From NCBI GenBank assembly GCA_940746715.1, contig CALNWN010000007.1, forward strand, positions 1 through 64,000: a stretch of DNA of 64,000 bases, read 5' to 3'. Shown here piece after piece: positions 17,929-27,370 of the stretch. The position numbers were made by a program, and so were the translations under genes. Each line of letters begins with the position of its first letter. Within the stretch, counting starts at the first letter, position 1. The stretch comes from an uncultured Paraburkholderia sp. (lineage in GTDB: Bacteria > Pseudomonadota > Gammaproteobacteria > Burkholderiales > Burkholderiaceae). Below the pieces are notes generated by a model. That model was not told the DNA's origin. It did no database searches and was given only the letters and a program-made list of their open reading frames with translations.

Positions 17929-19163
17929 CACCAACTCCTGAAGCGCGCCGGCGGCGCATACAGACCGCCTGACCACGTGACCAGATCGTCGATGCTGCGT
18001 GCCGCCAGCAGCGAACGCTTGGCTTCGCCGCGTCGAATGCCGAGATCTTCCGGATACGCGACGATGCCGCGCCGGCGCAGCTCCGCCGTCCTCTCCGGCT
18101 TCGCGCGCAGCCCGATCGGCGTGACGCCGGCCACGGCCGCGATCGCCGCGCGCCGCTCGTCGACGCCCTCGGCCTTGTGCAGATGCGCGATGCCTTCCTC
18201 CGTCACGACGTGGCTCACGTCGTCGCCGTAGATCATGACGGGCGCAATCGGCATGCTGCTTTTGGCGCCGACCGCGACCGCGTCGAGTTCGTCGACGAAA
18301 GTCGGCTCGCCGCCTTTCTTGTACGTTTCCGCCAGCTGCACGACCAGCTTCTGCCCGCGCGACACCGGTCCCTGGTCTTTCAGCAGTTTGAGCCATGCCT
18401 CGCTCGAATGACGCCGGCCGCGCGGATCGTGCCCCATGTTCGGCGCACCGCCGAAGCCGGCGAGGCGGCCGCGCGTCACCGTCGACGAATTCGCGTCCGC
18501 GTCGATCTGCAAGGTCGAGCCGATGAAAAGGTCGACGCCATATTGCCCGGCCAGTTGGCATAGCACGCGATTCGAGCGCAGCGTGCCGTCGTTGCCGGTG
18601 AAGAACACGTCGGGCGCGCCTCGATATATGCTTCCATGCCGACTTCGCTGCCGAAGCAATGGATGCTGTCGACCCAGCCGGATTCGATCGCCGGAATCAT
18701 CGTAGGATGCGGATTGAGCGTCCAGTTCCGGCAGATCTTGCCTTTGAGGCCGAGCGACTCGCCATAGGTGGGCAGCAGCAATTCGATCGCCGCCGTGTCG
18801 AAGCCGATGCCGTGGTTCAGCGAGCTCACGCCATACGGCTCGTAGATGCCGCGAATCACCATCATCGCGGTCAGCACCTGCAGGTCGCCGATATGGCGGG
18901 GATCGCGCGTGAACAGCGGCTCGACGGCAAAGAAAGGGCCGGTCGGCCTGCACGACCACGTCGACCCACGAGCCCGGAATGTCGACGCGCGGCAATTCGT
19001 CGACGATTTCGTTGACCTGCACGATCACGATGCCATGACGGAACGCGGCCGCCTCGGCGATGGTCGGCGTGTCCTCGGTATTCGGACCGGTGTAGAGATT
19101 GCCGTGGCGGTCGGCCTTTTCCGCGCAGAGCAGCGCGACGTGCGGCGTCAGGTCCACGAACAT
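17928..19163 (-). pseudogene. mdcA: malonate decarboxylase alpha subunit, 5' truncated and frameshifted
   Basis: MdcA exchanges acetyl and malonyl groups on MdcC. Only the part from FVDLTPHVALLCAEKADRHG onward is present; about 130 family residues before it are missing. Upstream of MFVDLTP the DNA does not resemble MdcA, and a complete GntR gene ends only 38 nt away, so the promoter and 5' third were deleted. Two frameshifts follow, near 18940 (before LTAMMVIRGIYEPYGVSSLN) and near 18617 (one C lost before DVFFTGNDG). The tail is intact to DDLVTWSGGLYAPPARF. Loss of this first gene probably silences the operon. Confidence 0.85.
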
Positions 19164-19200
19164 GCGGCGGATGTTTCGGCGGGTACGTTCATCGGCTCAA

Positions 19201-19977
19201 TCAACTCCCGGTGGTGGTGCGCGGGGGGCGGCCGCGCGGCTTGGGTCGGTTCGCGAGCGCGGCTTCCGCCTGCGCGCGTTCGGTCAGAAAACGGTGCAGC
19301 AGCTCGCCCGTGCCGAGCAGATGCCCGGCGACGAGCGCTTGGGCGGCCGGCACGTCGCCGCGTCGCACGGCGTCGAGCAATTCGGTGTGCTCATCATCGG
19401 ACTCGCCTTTGTACGACGGCAGACCGAACTTCAGGCGCAGGTAACGCTCTCCGTGCCGATGCAGCACGCGAATCAGGTCTTCGAGTTGGGGACGCGCGGC
19501 CGGTGCATACAGGCTCATGTGAAACGCGGCATTGCGCGCGACGTACAGCGACGGGTCGGATTCGCGTTTGGCCGCCTCGCAGAGCGCCGCGCATTCGCGC
19601 AGCGTGGCAGGCGTGTGTCTGGGAATGGCGAGGCCGATTGCAAGGCTCTCGAGCGCCGAACGGATCTCATAGATTTCGCGCGCTTCATCCGCCGATAAAG
19701 GCGCCACCGTCGCGCCCTTGTGCACCGCGACTTTCGCCCAGCCTTCGGTTTCCAAGAGGCGCAGCGCCTCGCGCACCGGAATCGCGCTGACCGAGAAATG
19801 GCGCGCGATCGCATCCTGGCGCAGCGGCGCGCCGGGCGCGAGCGTGCCGTCGATGATCGCCTCGCGCAACGCCTCGGCGATGACGCGCGATTTGCTTTCC
19901 CGCGGCGCCGCAGCAGGCAGGAGCGGGGCGCGCGAAGGAGTATGGACGGCGGATGGGCGGGACGTTGTATCGTTCAT
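19201..19977 (-). CDS. GntR-family (FCD domain) regulator, probably of the mdc operon
   Basis: Intact 258-residue FadR/VanR-type GntR regulator. The wHTH lies at about residues 30-90 (VIAEALREAIIDGTLAPGAP, SVSAIPVREALRLLETEGWA), and the FCD ligand domain follows with EIRSALESLAIGLA, FHMSLYAPAARPQLEDLIR and the metal-binding His residues of DDEHTELLDAVRRGD. Start at 19977 (MNDTTSRPS); an upstream Met at 20022 is less likely since the HTH would sit too far in. It lies just upstream of mdcA on the same strand, the place of MdcY-type regulators, which suggests control by malonate. The mdcA 5' end it would control has been deleted. Confidence 0.8.
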   Translation of the reverse strand: MNDTTSRPSAVHTPSRAPLLPAAAPRESKSRVIAEALREAIIDGTLAPGAPLRQDAIARHFSVSAIPVREALRLLETEGWAKVAVHKGATVAPLSADEAREIYEIRSALESLAIGLAIPRHTPATLRECAALCEAAKRESDPSLYVARNAAFHMSLYAPAARPQLEDLIRVLHRHGERYLRLKFGLPSYKGESDDEHTELLDAVRRGDVPAAQALVAGHLLGTGELLHRFLTERAQAEAALANRPKPRGRPPRTTTGS

Positions 19978-20208
19978 GGTTAGAATATTATATATGAAAC
20001 GACGCGATTTATACGCGGGCAAACCCGGAAGCTCGGGCGCTTCGTCAAGGCGCTCACGAAATTTCTGCTTTGGCGCCGCATCACGCGGGCGGACGCGGCT
20101 TGTCTACCTGGCGCGAGAAGGAAAAGTCCATGTGATCGCGTGCCGCTTCCACCATGACCCGTGATCGAGCAGTGGACGACTGTGATGAGAACGCCCGGCC
20201 CGCGCGGC

Positions 20209-21132
20209 TTACTCGGCGTCGCGCGCCCGCGCGGCATCAGCAACGAAATGAGCGGCCAGCCGAGATTGACGCCGAGGCTCGCCGTCACGATCAGCGCCAT
20301 GCCGGCAAGTTGCGGCAGTGAAAGCGCGCGGCCGTACACGATCGCATCCACAGCAATGGCGGTAAGCGGGTAGACGAACAACAGCACCGCAATGACGGGC
20401 GTGGTCAGCTTCGGCAACGCCCCGTAAATGAGCACATACGAAAGCCCCGTATGCAGCACGCCCATGCCGACAATCCAGAACCACTGCATCGGCTCGATAT
20501 GCGCGGTGCTGAAGGGCGCAACGAGCGGCGCGATGAACGGCAGGCAGATCGCCGACCGCACATTGCATCAGCGTGAGCAGATGCGGGCGCAAATCGCCGA
20601 GTCCCTTGGCGATCAAGGTCACGCCCGCGTAGAGCACCGAGCCGGCTAGGGCTTCGCCGACGCCGATCAGATGGCTCGTGTGGCCCTGCAGATTGGCCGT
20701 GGCGGCCACGCCCGAAGCGAGCACGAGCCCGACGAAAGCCGTCGCGATCCAGCCGAGCCGGTCCGCACCGAGCCTTTCGTTGAAAAGAGCCGCACCGATC
20801 AGCACGACCCAGAACGGCTGCACATGAAACACCACGGTCGCCACCGCAATGCTCGTGCGGTGGATGGCATCGAAAAAACCGACCCATTGCGTGACCATCA
20901 GCACGCCGGAGACGAGCGCAAGCGCGAGCGTGCGCCGCGTGAAATGCGCCCGCGTGAAGAAGCCTTTCCACGTGCAATAAGCAGCGAGCGACAGGAAGCC
21001 GAACAGACAGCGGAAAAACACGAGCGTCAACGCGCCGAGCCGCGCTTCCTCGACGAACACGCCGAGCGTACCCATCAACAGCCCGCCGCCCGCCAGTGTG
21101 ATGGCGCCTTGTTGACGTTGCGTGAGGGACAT
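20209..21132 (-). pseudogene. EamA-family (DMT) exporter, frameshifted
   Basis: Ten-helix drug/metabolite transporter. The N-terminal half (GGLLMGTLGVFVEEARLGAL, VLMVTQWVGFFDAI, TSIAVATVVFHVQPFWVVLI) is intact to LLTLMQC. Near 20565 the frame shifts, and the second EamA repeat continues in another frame (SAICLPFIAPLVAPF, GVLHTGLSYVLIYGALPKL, TPVIAVLLFVYPLTAIAVD). In that frame the C-terminus also runs past the expected stop, so the original end near 20200 may be altered too. It is divergent from the broken LysR gene at 21246, the usual pairing of exporter and regulator. Substrate unknown. Confidence 0.78.
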
Positions 21133-21219
21133 GCCGAGCGTCTCCTTGAGTTAATGGGCGAAGAACTGCACCCAGTATTGCGCCGGTTGCCGTGCGTGCA
21201 CAAACGAATTAAATTTAGA

Positions 21220-21237
21220 AATTCCATAAGCGGAATT
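21220..21237. promoter_or_regulatory. candidate LysR operator between EamA and LysR genes
   Basis: AATTCCATAAGCGGAATT is an inverted repeat (AATTCC/GGAATT, 6-nt spacer) with T-N11-A symmetry, lying 9 nt upstream of the LysR start in the divergent intergenic region. That location fits an autoregulatory LysR site. Confidence 0.5.
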
Positions 21238-21245
21238 GATAAATC

Positions 21246-22136
21246 ATGCACCCCGAATCCGACGTCGATTTGCTGCGCACTTTCGTTGCAGTCGTGGACA
21301 CGGGCAGCTTCACGAAGGCATCGGCGACCGTGCATCGCTCGCAGGCGGCCGTCAGCACGCAGATCAAGCGGCTCGAAAGCATGCTCGGCACCACGCTCTT
21401 CGCGCGCAGTACGCGCAATCTCTCGCTGACGCGGCCGGGCAACACGCTGCTCGAATACGCGAGGCGGGTGCTCGCGTTCATGAGGAGGCGTGGGCGGCGA
21501 TCGTGCGGCCTGAGGTCACGGGGCGCGTGGTGCTCGGTGCACCGGACGATTATGTATCGTCGCTCCTGTCGCCGGTGTTGCGGCGCTTTTCGAATCTCTA
21601 TCCGCACGTGGAAATCGAAATCGTCTGCGCGCAAAGCACGTCGCTCGCGCCCATGCTCGCCGACAACAAGATCGATCTCGCGTTTGTCACGCGCGACCGC
21701 AAGATGCGCGGCGAATTCGTGCGCAGCGAGCCGATGGTGTGGGTGGGCGCTTCCGTCGATACGCCGGTGCTGGCCGCGTCGCCGTTGCCGGTCGGGCTTG
21801 TACGAGCCCGGCTGCGTGGCGCGCCAGCATACGCTCGCCGCGCTAGACGGTGCGCGCATTCGCTATCGCGCGGTGTTCAGCAGCGCGAGTCTGATGGGCC
21901 TCGTGGCCACGGTGGATGCCGGTTTGTCGGTGGTTGCGCTCACGCGTTGCAGCGTGCCGTCGCGGCTGGCCATTCTCGGCGACGCGCAGGGCTTGCCGGC
22001 AATCGAGCCGCTCGAAATCGTGGTGGCGCGCAGCGCGAAGTCGGACCGGCCCACCTGCGATTACCTGGCTGCGCAGATGGTCCAGGATCTGTCGGTGCGG
22101 GCCCAGCCGCGCGGATCCGTGGCGGCTGCTTCGTGA
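21246..22136 (+). pseudogene. LysR-family regulator with two compensating frameshifts
   Basis: LysR-type regulator. The HTH is intact (LLRTFVAVVDTGSFTKASAT, AAVSTQIKRLESMLGTTLFA). Near 21478 the frame shifts and the family sequence goes on in another frame (VTGRVVLGAPDDYVSSLLSP, FSNLYPHVEIEIVC, LADNKIDLAFVTRD). Near 21797 a second shift restores the first frame (LYEPGCVARQHTLAALDGAR, VDAGLSVVALTRCSVP). The literal product is thus a full-length protein of 296 residues with about 106 residues of scrambled sequence in the effector domain. DNA binding might survive but ligand sensing should not. Confidence 0.8.
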
Positions 22137-22181
22137 CGGCACGCCGCGCTGCTCGCGCGTGCGGTGGCGGCGCGAGCGGCA

Positions 22182-23714
22182 TCAGAACGCGATATTCGTG
22201 CGTACGCCGACCACGAAGGTGTTGCGCAGCGGCTTCGTCGGATCGTTGGGATTTTGCCCGGCGCCGGCATTGAACGTGTATTGCGCGTCGGCTTGCAGCA
22301 TCCACCAGGGAGCGATCTGATACTGGTAGGTCGCTTCGAGCGCCGTTTCACTGGTACGAACGCCGTACGGGCCGCCGCTCATTGCCAGGTTATCCTGATC
22401 GATTCCGCGCGCGTGGCTGCCGACCTTGATATAGGTCAGCGCAAGACCGGCGCTGTCATTGTCGCGGCCGGCGAACGGCGCTTTCAGCACGACGCCGAGG
22501 TTGGCCGCGAGGCTCACCAGGTTGCGGTCGCCGGGCGCGCCCATCACGCGCGCGAATACGCCGAGGCTGCGTGCCTCGCCGGGGTTCGGGCGCCAGATCA
22601 TCTGGTCGGCCACCGCGTAGAAGCTGTAGTCGCCGCGGTGGTTCGCAGCCACGCCGGTAGACGCGGGGCTCGCGAGCGACACACCGTTGGCGTCGTAGCG
22701 CTGATCCGCGAAGCGGCCATTGTTGTACCAGACCCCGATCTTGTACGTGCCCGGCAGGCCGACCCGGGCCGCGCCTTGCGTCGCGTCTTCACTGCTGTCG
22801 ACAGGTTGATTGATCGCATACTGCAGCTCGCCGATGAAAAGCGTGCCGTTATGCAGATTGAAGTTGGTGCCGCTACGGTTGTTCGGATTGTTGCCGAGCG
22901 GATCGCCGTCGAACACGCCCGCGAGTGCCGTCAACGAAGGCGTGATCTGTCCGCGCACGCGCACGCCGAGCGCCGACAGCGGATACGCAGGGCCGCCCGA
23001 CGGCATGTCGTACGAAGGCAGCGCGGGCCAGCCGAACATCGTGTTGAGGAAAAGCGCGGAGTAGGTGCTCGAGATGAACTCCTGATCGATGCTCTGCTGC
23101 CCGATCTTCACGTCGACGCGTTTGTTCAGGAACGACTGCTGATACCACAGCTCCCAAAGGCGTGTGGTGTCGTCCGCTTCGATCCCGCTTGCGGTGTTCA
23201 ACGTGCCCAGTTTGTCGCTGCTGAGATTGCGTCCATGAATCTGCAGGGCGCTGACGTTGAACTGGCCGCCCGGCAAGCCGAATGCCTTGTCCGTATCCAG
23301 TTGCACCGTCGCGGTGGTGAGGCCGTCGTACGCGACGCCGCGCGCAAGGCCGCCGCGCAGGTTGCCAAGCAGTTCGCTCGTTTCGGTCAGCGCGAATGTC
23401 ACGCCATACTGGCCGAGCCACGGACGCAGACCGCCCATGTCGCCGAAAAGCTGCTCGCGGCCCCACAAGCCCGGTTCACTCGCCGATGTCTTGTTCGCAT
23501 CGGCGTCGTTCGCCGGCTTGCCGTCGGCAGCGGCATCGGCGCCGGTCTGCGCCATGGCCGTGCCGCAAAGCGAAGCCCATGCGAGGGCGGTGCATAGCGC
23601 CGTGCGGCGCAACGACAGGAGGCGCGCTTGCCGGGCGGTCCTGCCGCTCTGCGACGTGAGGCCGCGACCGGCAGGTAACAGAGCGACGCGTCGAATGGAT
23701 CGAACGAGCTTCAT
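22182..23714 (-). CDS. oprB: OprB-family carbohydrate-selective porin
   Basis: Outer-membrane 16-strand porin of the OprB family, allowing sugar diffusion. The 510-residue frame is intact. A long basic N-region (about 35 residues) precedes a signal peptide ending in GTAMAQ. Family segments include WGREQLFGDMGGLRPWLGQY, LWELWYQQSFLNKRVDVKIG, FLNTMFGWPALPSYDMPSGG, WYNNGRFADQRYD and the C-terminal strand TFVVGVRTNIAF ending in Phe, as outer-membrane barrels do. An internal Met may be the real start since the n-region is unusually long. No neighbour suggests a specific sugar. Confidence 0.88.
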   Translation of the reverse strand: MKLVRSIRRVALLPAGRGLTSQSGRTARQARLLSLRRTALCTALAWASLCGTAMAQTGADAAADGKPANDADANKTSASEPGLWGREQLFGDMGGLRPWLGQYGVTFALTETSELLGNLRGGLARGVAYDGLTTATVQLDTDKAFGLPGGQFNVSALQIHGRNLSSDKLGTLNTASGIEADDTTRLWELWYQQSFLNKRVDVKIGQQSIDQEFISSTYSALFLNTMFGWPALPSYDMPSGGPAYPLSALGVRVRGQITPSLTALAGVFDGDPLGNNPNNRSGTNFNLHNGTLFIGELQYAINQPVDSSEDATQGAARVGLPGTYKIGVWYNNGRFADQRYDANGVSLASPASTGVAANHRGDYSFYAVADQMIWRPNPGEARSLGVFARVMGAPGDRNLVSLAANLGVVLKAPFAGRDNDSAGLALTYIKVGSHARGIDQDNLAMSGGPYGVRTSETALEATYQYQIAPWWMLQADAQYTFNAGAGQNPNDPTKPLRNTFVVGVRTNIAF

Positions 23715-23989
23715 AAAAGCCTTTCATGTTGTTATCGACTGCCCGGCATTTCGCGCCGTTAAATGGTTGTTTAACGGGCGGGGCAAGCGGATAGGCGGGT
23801 ATGGGTTCGCGAGGAACTGCGGAATGGGCGTGATCGTACCCACGCGGCTCAGGGGCGTCAACGAAAGTGGACCGACACCGCGCCCATCGCGTTGCAAGCT
23901 GACAAATTCGTGTTTTTGCGCGAACGCCTAGAGATACGGGCTTGTCGAAATCGCACGAGTTTTCGCAGCCCCTTACAAGGAGTTACATC

Positions 23990-24694
23990 ATGAAGAAGCG
24001 CGCCCTCCTCATTTCGTTGCTGGCGAGTGCCGGCACTGTTGCCGGGCTTTTAGCAAGCGGCGCCGCGAACGCGCAACTGAATCTCAAGCAGTTCGGCATT
24101 GGCGGCGGCGATAGTTCGGCAGAGGCGAGCGGCGCGGCGTCGCCTGGCGGGCTGTCGCAGCTGCTGCAAACCTATGTGGGCGCAAATCAGCAGGTGCTGA
24201 GCGGACAGTCGACGCTTGCCTTGGCGATGGGTTTGAGCAGCGCCGCCGGCCAGGCGCAGCAGGCAGCCGGCCTGCTCGCCGGTGGCGGCACGCCGTCGGT
24301 GAGTCAGTTGACACAGGTGGGCAGCACGCAGCAGTCGCTGTCGCAAACGTTGACGCAGGCCTTCGCGAGCCGCGCGGGCGGTGCGTGCGGTGCCGCGCAA
24401 ACGCCGGTGAACAAGCAGGCGTTCAGCGAGGGGCTGTCGTCGCTCGCCAAGGGTGTGAGCCAGTATTCGAGCATGCAGTCGGGGCTTGGCAGTATCGGGC
24501 AGATGAATCCTTCGTCGCTGCTGCAGGCGGGCATGAATCCGCAGACCATGCAAAGCGCGTCGTATATCGCGCAGTCGGCGCCGGGGCAGTTGCAGTCGCT
24601 CATGTCCACGCTCAGTTCCGTGGTACAGTTTGCATTGAGCCACGGTATCACCGTGCCTTCTATCGTGAAGTCGGCACTGGGCGGCGCGCAGTAA
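23990..24694 (+). CDS. DUF2501 (YjjA-like) secreted protein
   Basis: Intact 234-residue exported protein. A Shine-Dalgarno AAGGAG precedes the ATG at 23990. A Sec signal peptide (about 25 residues) ends at A-N-A. The mature part is rich in Gln, Ser, Gly and Ala, with YjjA/DUF2501-like features: LLQTYVGANQQVLSGQSTLA near the N-terminus, a helical Ala/Gln region, and a C-terminal LSSVVQFALSHGITVP. The two Cys/Gly-rich central turns (GGACGAAQ) hold a single Cys. Function of the family is unknown. Likely periplasmic and monocistronic. Confidence 0.7.
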   Translation: MKKRALLISLLASAGTVAGLLASGAANAQLNLKQFGIGGGDSSAEASGAASPGGLSQLLQTYVGANQQVLSGQSTLALAMGLSSAAGQAQQAAGLLAGGGTPSVSQLTQVGSTQQSLSQTLTQAFASRAGGACGAAQTPVNKQAFSEGLSSLAKGVSQYSSMQSGLGSIGQMNPSSLLQAGMNPQTMQSASYIAQSAPGQLQSLMSTLSSVVQFALSHGITVPSIVKSALGGAQ

Positions 24695-24738
24695 GTAACG
24701 CAGTCAGACAGCGAAATTCATAACAATGGACCATTCCG

Positions 24739-25567
24739 ATGTCACATACGTTAAATCTGGACAACTACTTCAGGCGCATTGGCTACACGGGACCGCGCGC
24801 GCCGACGCTCGAGGTGCTGCAGACCATTCATCGCCTGCATCCACGCGCCATTCCGTTTGAAAACCTGAGCCCGCTCGCGCGCCGGGCGGTGAAGCTCGAC
24901 CTGGAATCCGTCGAAACAAAACTCGTCGACGATCGTCGCGGCGGCTACTGCTTCGAGCACAATACGCTGCTCGCCCACGTGCTCATGGAACTGGGCTTTC
25001 AGGTCACGCCGCTGCTCGGCCGCGTGCTGTGGGGCCGCGACCATAGCCCGTCACGCCTCGCACGCACATGGCCTTGCGTATCGATCTGGATAACGAAGCA
25101 TGGATCGCCGACGTGGGTTTCGGCAGCGTCACGCTGACCGCCTGTCTCCAGGTCTGGCGCAACGCACGGATCTCGGCACTTTCCGGCTCGTGGACGCCTC
25201 GCACAATACGGTTTACCTCGAAGTGCAGGGACGCGATGAAAGATGGTCGCCTGTCTATTGCCTCGACTTGCAGCCGGTCGAGTGGATCGATAACGAAACC
25301 TCGAACTGGTACACGTCCACGTCGCCTGATGTGATTTTCGCGAGCAATCTGATCGTATGCCGCGTGTTGGCCGAGGCGCGGCTGACGCTGCTCAACGACC
25401 AGTTGAGCGAACGCGCGGCGAATGGCAGCGTGCTTCGCGAAGCGCGCCTCGCCAACGCGGACGAGCTCGCGTCCTGTCTGCGCGATCGCTTCGGTCTGAA
25501 TACCGGCAACATCGACGTTGCTGCGCAGATATTCAACCGCGTGCGCAGCCAAGCGGATCCGGCCTGA
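24739..25567 (+). pseudogene. nat: arylamine N-acetyltransferase, two frameshifts
   Basis: NAT enzymes transfer acetyl from acetyl-CoA to arylamines through a Cys-His-Asp triad. The catalytic Cys is in RRGGYCFEHNTLLAHVL (near residue 72). Near 25054 one G is missing (expected SPVTPRTHMALRI), and the triad region with THMALRIDLD and WIADVGFG is in the second frame. A further shift near 25152 leads to the C-terminal domain in a third frame (VYLEVQGRDERWSPVYCLDL, STSPDVIFASNLIVCRV). Restored length of about 276 residues is normal. Non-functional as read. Confidence 0.88.
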
Positions 25568-25579
25568 CCTGCAACGGCC

Positions 25580-26138
25580 ATGGTTGCGCGCCTCGTCGTG
25601 CAAACGGCGCTGTGGCTCACGAGCATGGGCGTGCTGCTGTTCGGCGCGGCCGGCACGCTCGCGTGGCCGGCCGCCTGGTGGTATATGATTGGCGGCCGTG
25701 GCATGCGTCTGGTGCGGCTGGCTCGTCGCCATGGGGCTCGATGCGATGCGCTTTCGCGGTTCCGCGCCGCTGCCGGTGGCCCTCATGAGCCTCGGCTCGC
25801 TTTGCGTGCTGGTCGCTATCGTCATGTGCCGCTTCGTGTTCGCGGCCAACAGCTATGCGGCGCCGGTCGTCAAGATTCAGGCGAGCCGCGGCCACAAGGT
25901 GATCGACAGCGGTCCCTATGCCTACGTGCGTCATCCCATGTATTCGGCGGCGCTGCTGTTCTTCGTGGGGACGCCTTTGCTGCTGGGTTCGTGGTGGGGC
26001 CTCGCGTTCGTTCCGGCCATGGTGATCGGGCTGGGCTGGCGCACGGTGCGCGAAGAGCGGCTGCTTGCCGAACAGCTCGACGGCTATACCGGCTACATGG
26101 CGCGCGTGCGCTATCGCTTCATTCCTCTCATCTGGTAG
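25580..26138 (+). pseudogene. isoprenylcysteine carboxyl methyltransferase-like, internal deletion
   Basis: Membrane methyltransferase of the ICMT/NnrU-like family. The first segment (MVARLVVQTALWLTSMGVLL, LAWPAAWWYMIGG) is in one frame. The C-terminal domain (VIDSGPYAYVRHPMYSAALL, the SAM-binding RHPMY motif; RTVREERLLAEQLDGYTGYM, ending RFIPLIW) is in another. At the join near 25695 the family normally has an extra stretch of roughly 40-50 residues between WWY and WCGWLVAMGLD, so an out-of-frame deletion is more likely than a single indel. It starts 13 nt after the NAT gene. Physiological substrate in bacteria is not known. Confidence 0.75.
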
Positions 26139-26180
26139 ACGCGCCGGGACGCGTGCACCCGGGCGGCGCACGCGTGAACC

Positions 26181-26190
26181 TGTCTAGACA
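26181..26190. promoter_or_regulatory. HutC-type operator half-site pair, distal
   Basis: TGTCTAGACA is a perfect 10-nt palindrome 230 nt upstream of the binding-protein gene. GntR/UTRA regulators of the HutC group bind TGTnnnnACA-type palindromes, and two such regulators are encoded at 31547 and 32386. Confidence 0.5.
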
Positions 26191-26352
26191 AAATGCACTG
26201 CGCCGAAGCATCGCGCTGGCGAACGTCGCAGCGCACCATCGTTCGGAAACCTCCCTGAAAGCCTTGTCAGGCCGCCATCTCTAGGGGCTTACCCGATGAT
26301 TGGCGCAATTTTGCACGAATCCGCTTGCGACAGCTTTTTGACTCATGCAGAC

Positions 26353-26364
26353 TTGTCTATACAA
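26353..26364. promoter_or_regulatory. HutC-type operator, promoter-proximal
   Basis: TTGTCTATACAA has complementary TTGT/ACAA arms and lies 56 nt upstream of the binding-protein start. It shares the TGTCTA core with the palindrome at 26181, so the pair looks like a repressor site governing the amino-acid transport and ammonia-lyase unit. Confidence 0.55.
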
Positions 26365-26420
26365 ATTAAGCGGCGGTTAAACATTCGGCTCGACGGTTTC
26401 CTCAATCAAGGAGTTTCGAC

Positions 26421-27281
26421 GTGAAAGTGAAACGCACCACGGCAGCAAAAGCATTGATCGGCGCCTTGCTCGGCGCGGCGGCAATTCTCGCAGCGCCGGC
26501 GCAAGCCAAGGAATGGAAGACGGTGACGATCGCGCTGGAAGGCGGCTATGCACCGTGGAACCTGACCTTGCCCGGCGGCAAGCTCGGCGGCTTTGAACCC
26601 GAACTCGTCGCGAATCTGTGCGAGCGCATCAAGCTGCAATGCAATCTGGCCGCGCAAGACTGGGACGGCATGATCCCGGGGCTGCAAGCCGGCAAGTTCG
26701 ACGTGCTGATGGACGCCATCTCGATCACGCCGGAACGCGAGAAGATCATCGCGTTCTCGAAGCTGTATGCCGCCACGCCGGCCACGTTTGCCGTCGCGGA
26801 CCCGAAAGTGCTGCCGAAGGCCGCGCCCGGCGCCGCCGTCGTCAAGCTCTCCGGCGACCCGAAAGCCGATCAGCCGACTGTCGACGCGCTGCGCAAGCAG
26901 CTGAAGGGCAAGACCATCGGCATCCAGTCCGGTACCGTCTATACGAAGTTCATCAACGACGGCTTCAAGGACATCGCCACCATTCGCGTCTACAAGACCT
27001 CGCCGGAGCGCGATCTCGATCTGGCGAACGGCCGCATCGACGCCTCGTTCGACGACGTCACGTACTACGCCGCCAACGTCGACAAGAAAGAAACCTCGTC
27101 GATCAGCATGGCCGGTCCGAAGATCGGCGGGCCGATCTGGGGCCCGGGCGAAGGGCTTGCATTCCGCAAACAGGACGCCGATCTGAAGGCGAAATTCGAC
27201 ACCGCGATCAGCGCGGCGCTCGCCGACGGCACCGTCAAGAAGCTGTCCGCCAAGTGGTTCAAGACCGACGTCACGCCCTGA
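26421..27281 (+). CDS. polar amino-acid ABC transporter binding protein
   Basis: Periplasmic binding protein of the HisJ/ArgT/OccT family (lysine, arginine, ornithine, histidine or opine). The signal peptide covers the first 27 residues (core LIGALLGAAAILAA, cleavage near AQA-KEW). The SBP-3 fold shows GGYAPWNLTLPGGKLGGFEP, QDWDGMIPGLQAGKFDVLMD, ISITPEREKIIAFS (ligand-binding Arg) and GKTIGIQSGTVYTKF. Complete at 286 residues. It leads a unit with two permeases, an ATPase and an ammonia-lyase homologue, preceded by HutC-like operators, which suggests uptake of an amino acid or derivative that the lyase-like protein acts upon. Confidence 0.85.
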   Translation: MKVKRTTAAKALIGALLGAAAILAAPAQAKEWKTVTIALEGGYAPWNLTLPGGKLGGFEPELVANLCERIKLQCNLAAQDWDGMIPGLQAGKFDVLMDAISITPEREKIIAFSKLYAATPATFAVADPKVLPKAAPGAAVVKLSGDPKADQPTVDALRKQLKGKTIGIQSGTVYTKFINDGFKDIATIRVYKTSPERDLDLANGRIDASFDDVTYYAANVDKKETSSISMAGPKIGGPIWGPGEGLAFRKQDADLKAKFDTAISAALADGTVKKLSAKWFKTDVTP

Positions 27282-27370
27282 TTCACGCGGCGTTGGAGTA
27301 ACGCTGCACGTGCTGGCGCGAGCTTGCGCGTGCAGCTGTTTCATCGGCCGTCATGAATGAGAGGTAGGCA

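Noticed and set aside
22164..23597. Long plus-strand open frame opposite the porin
   Set aside because: Antisense shadow typical of GC-rich DNA; the minus-strand OprB porin has signal peptide, barrel strands and C-terminal Phe.
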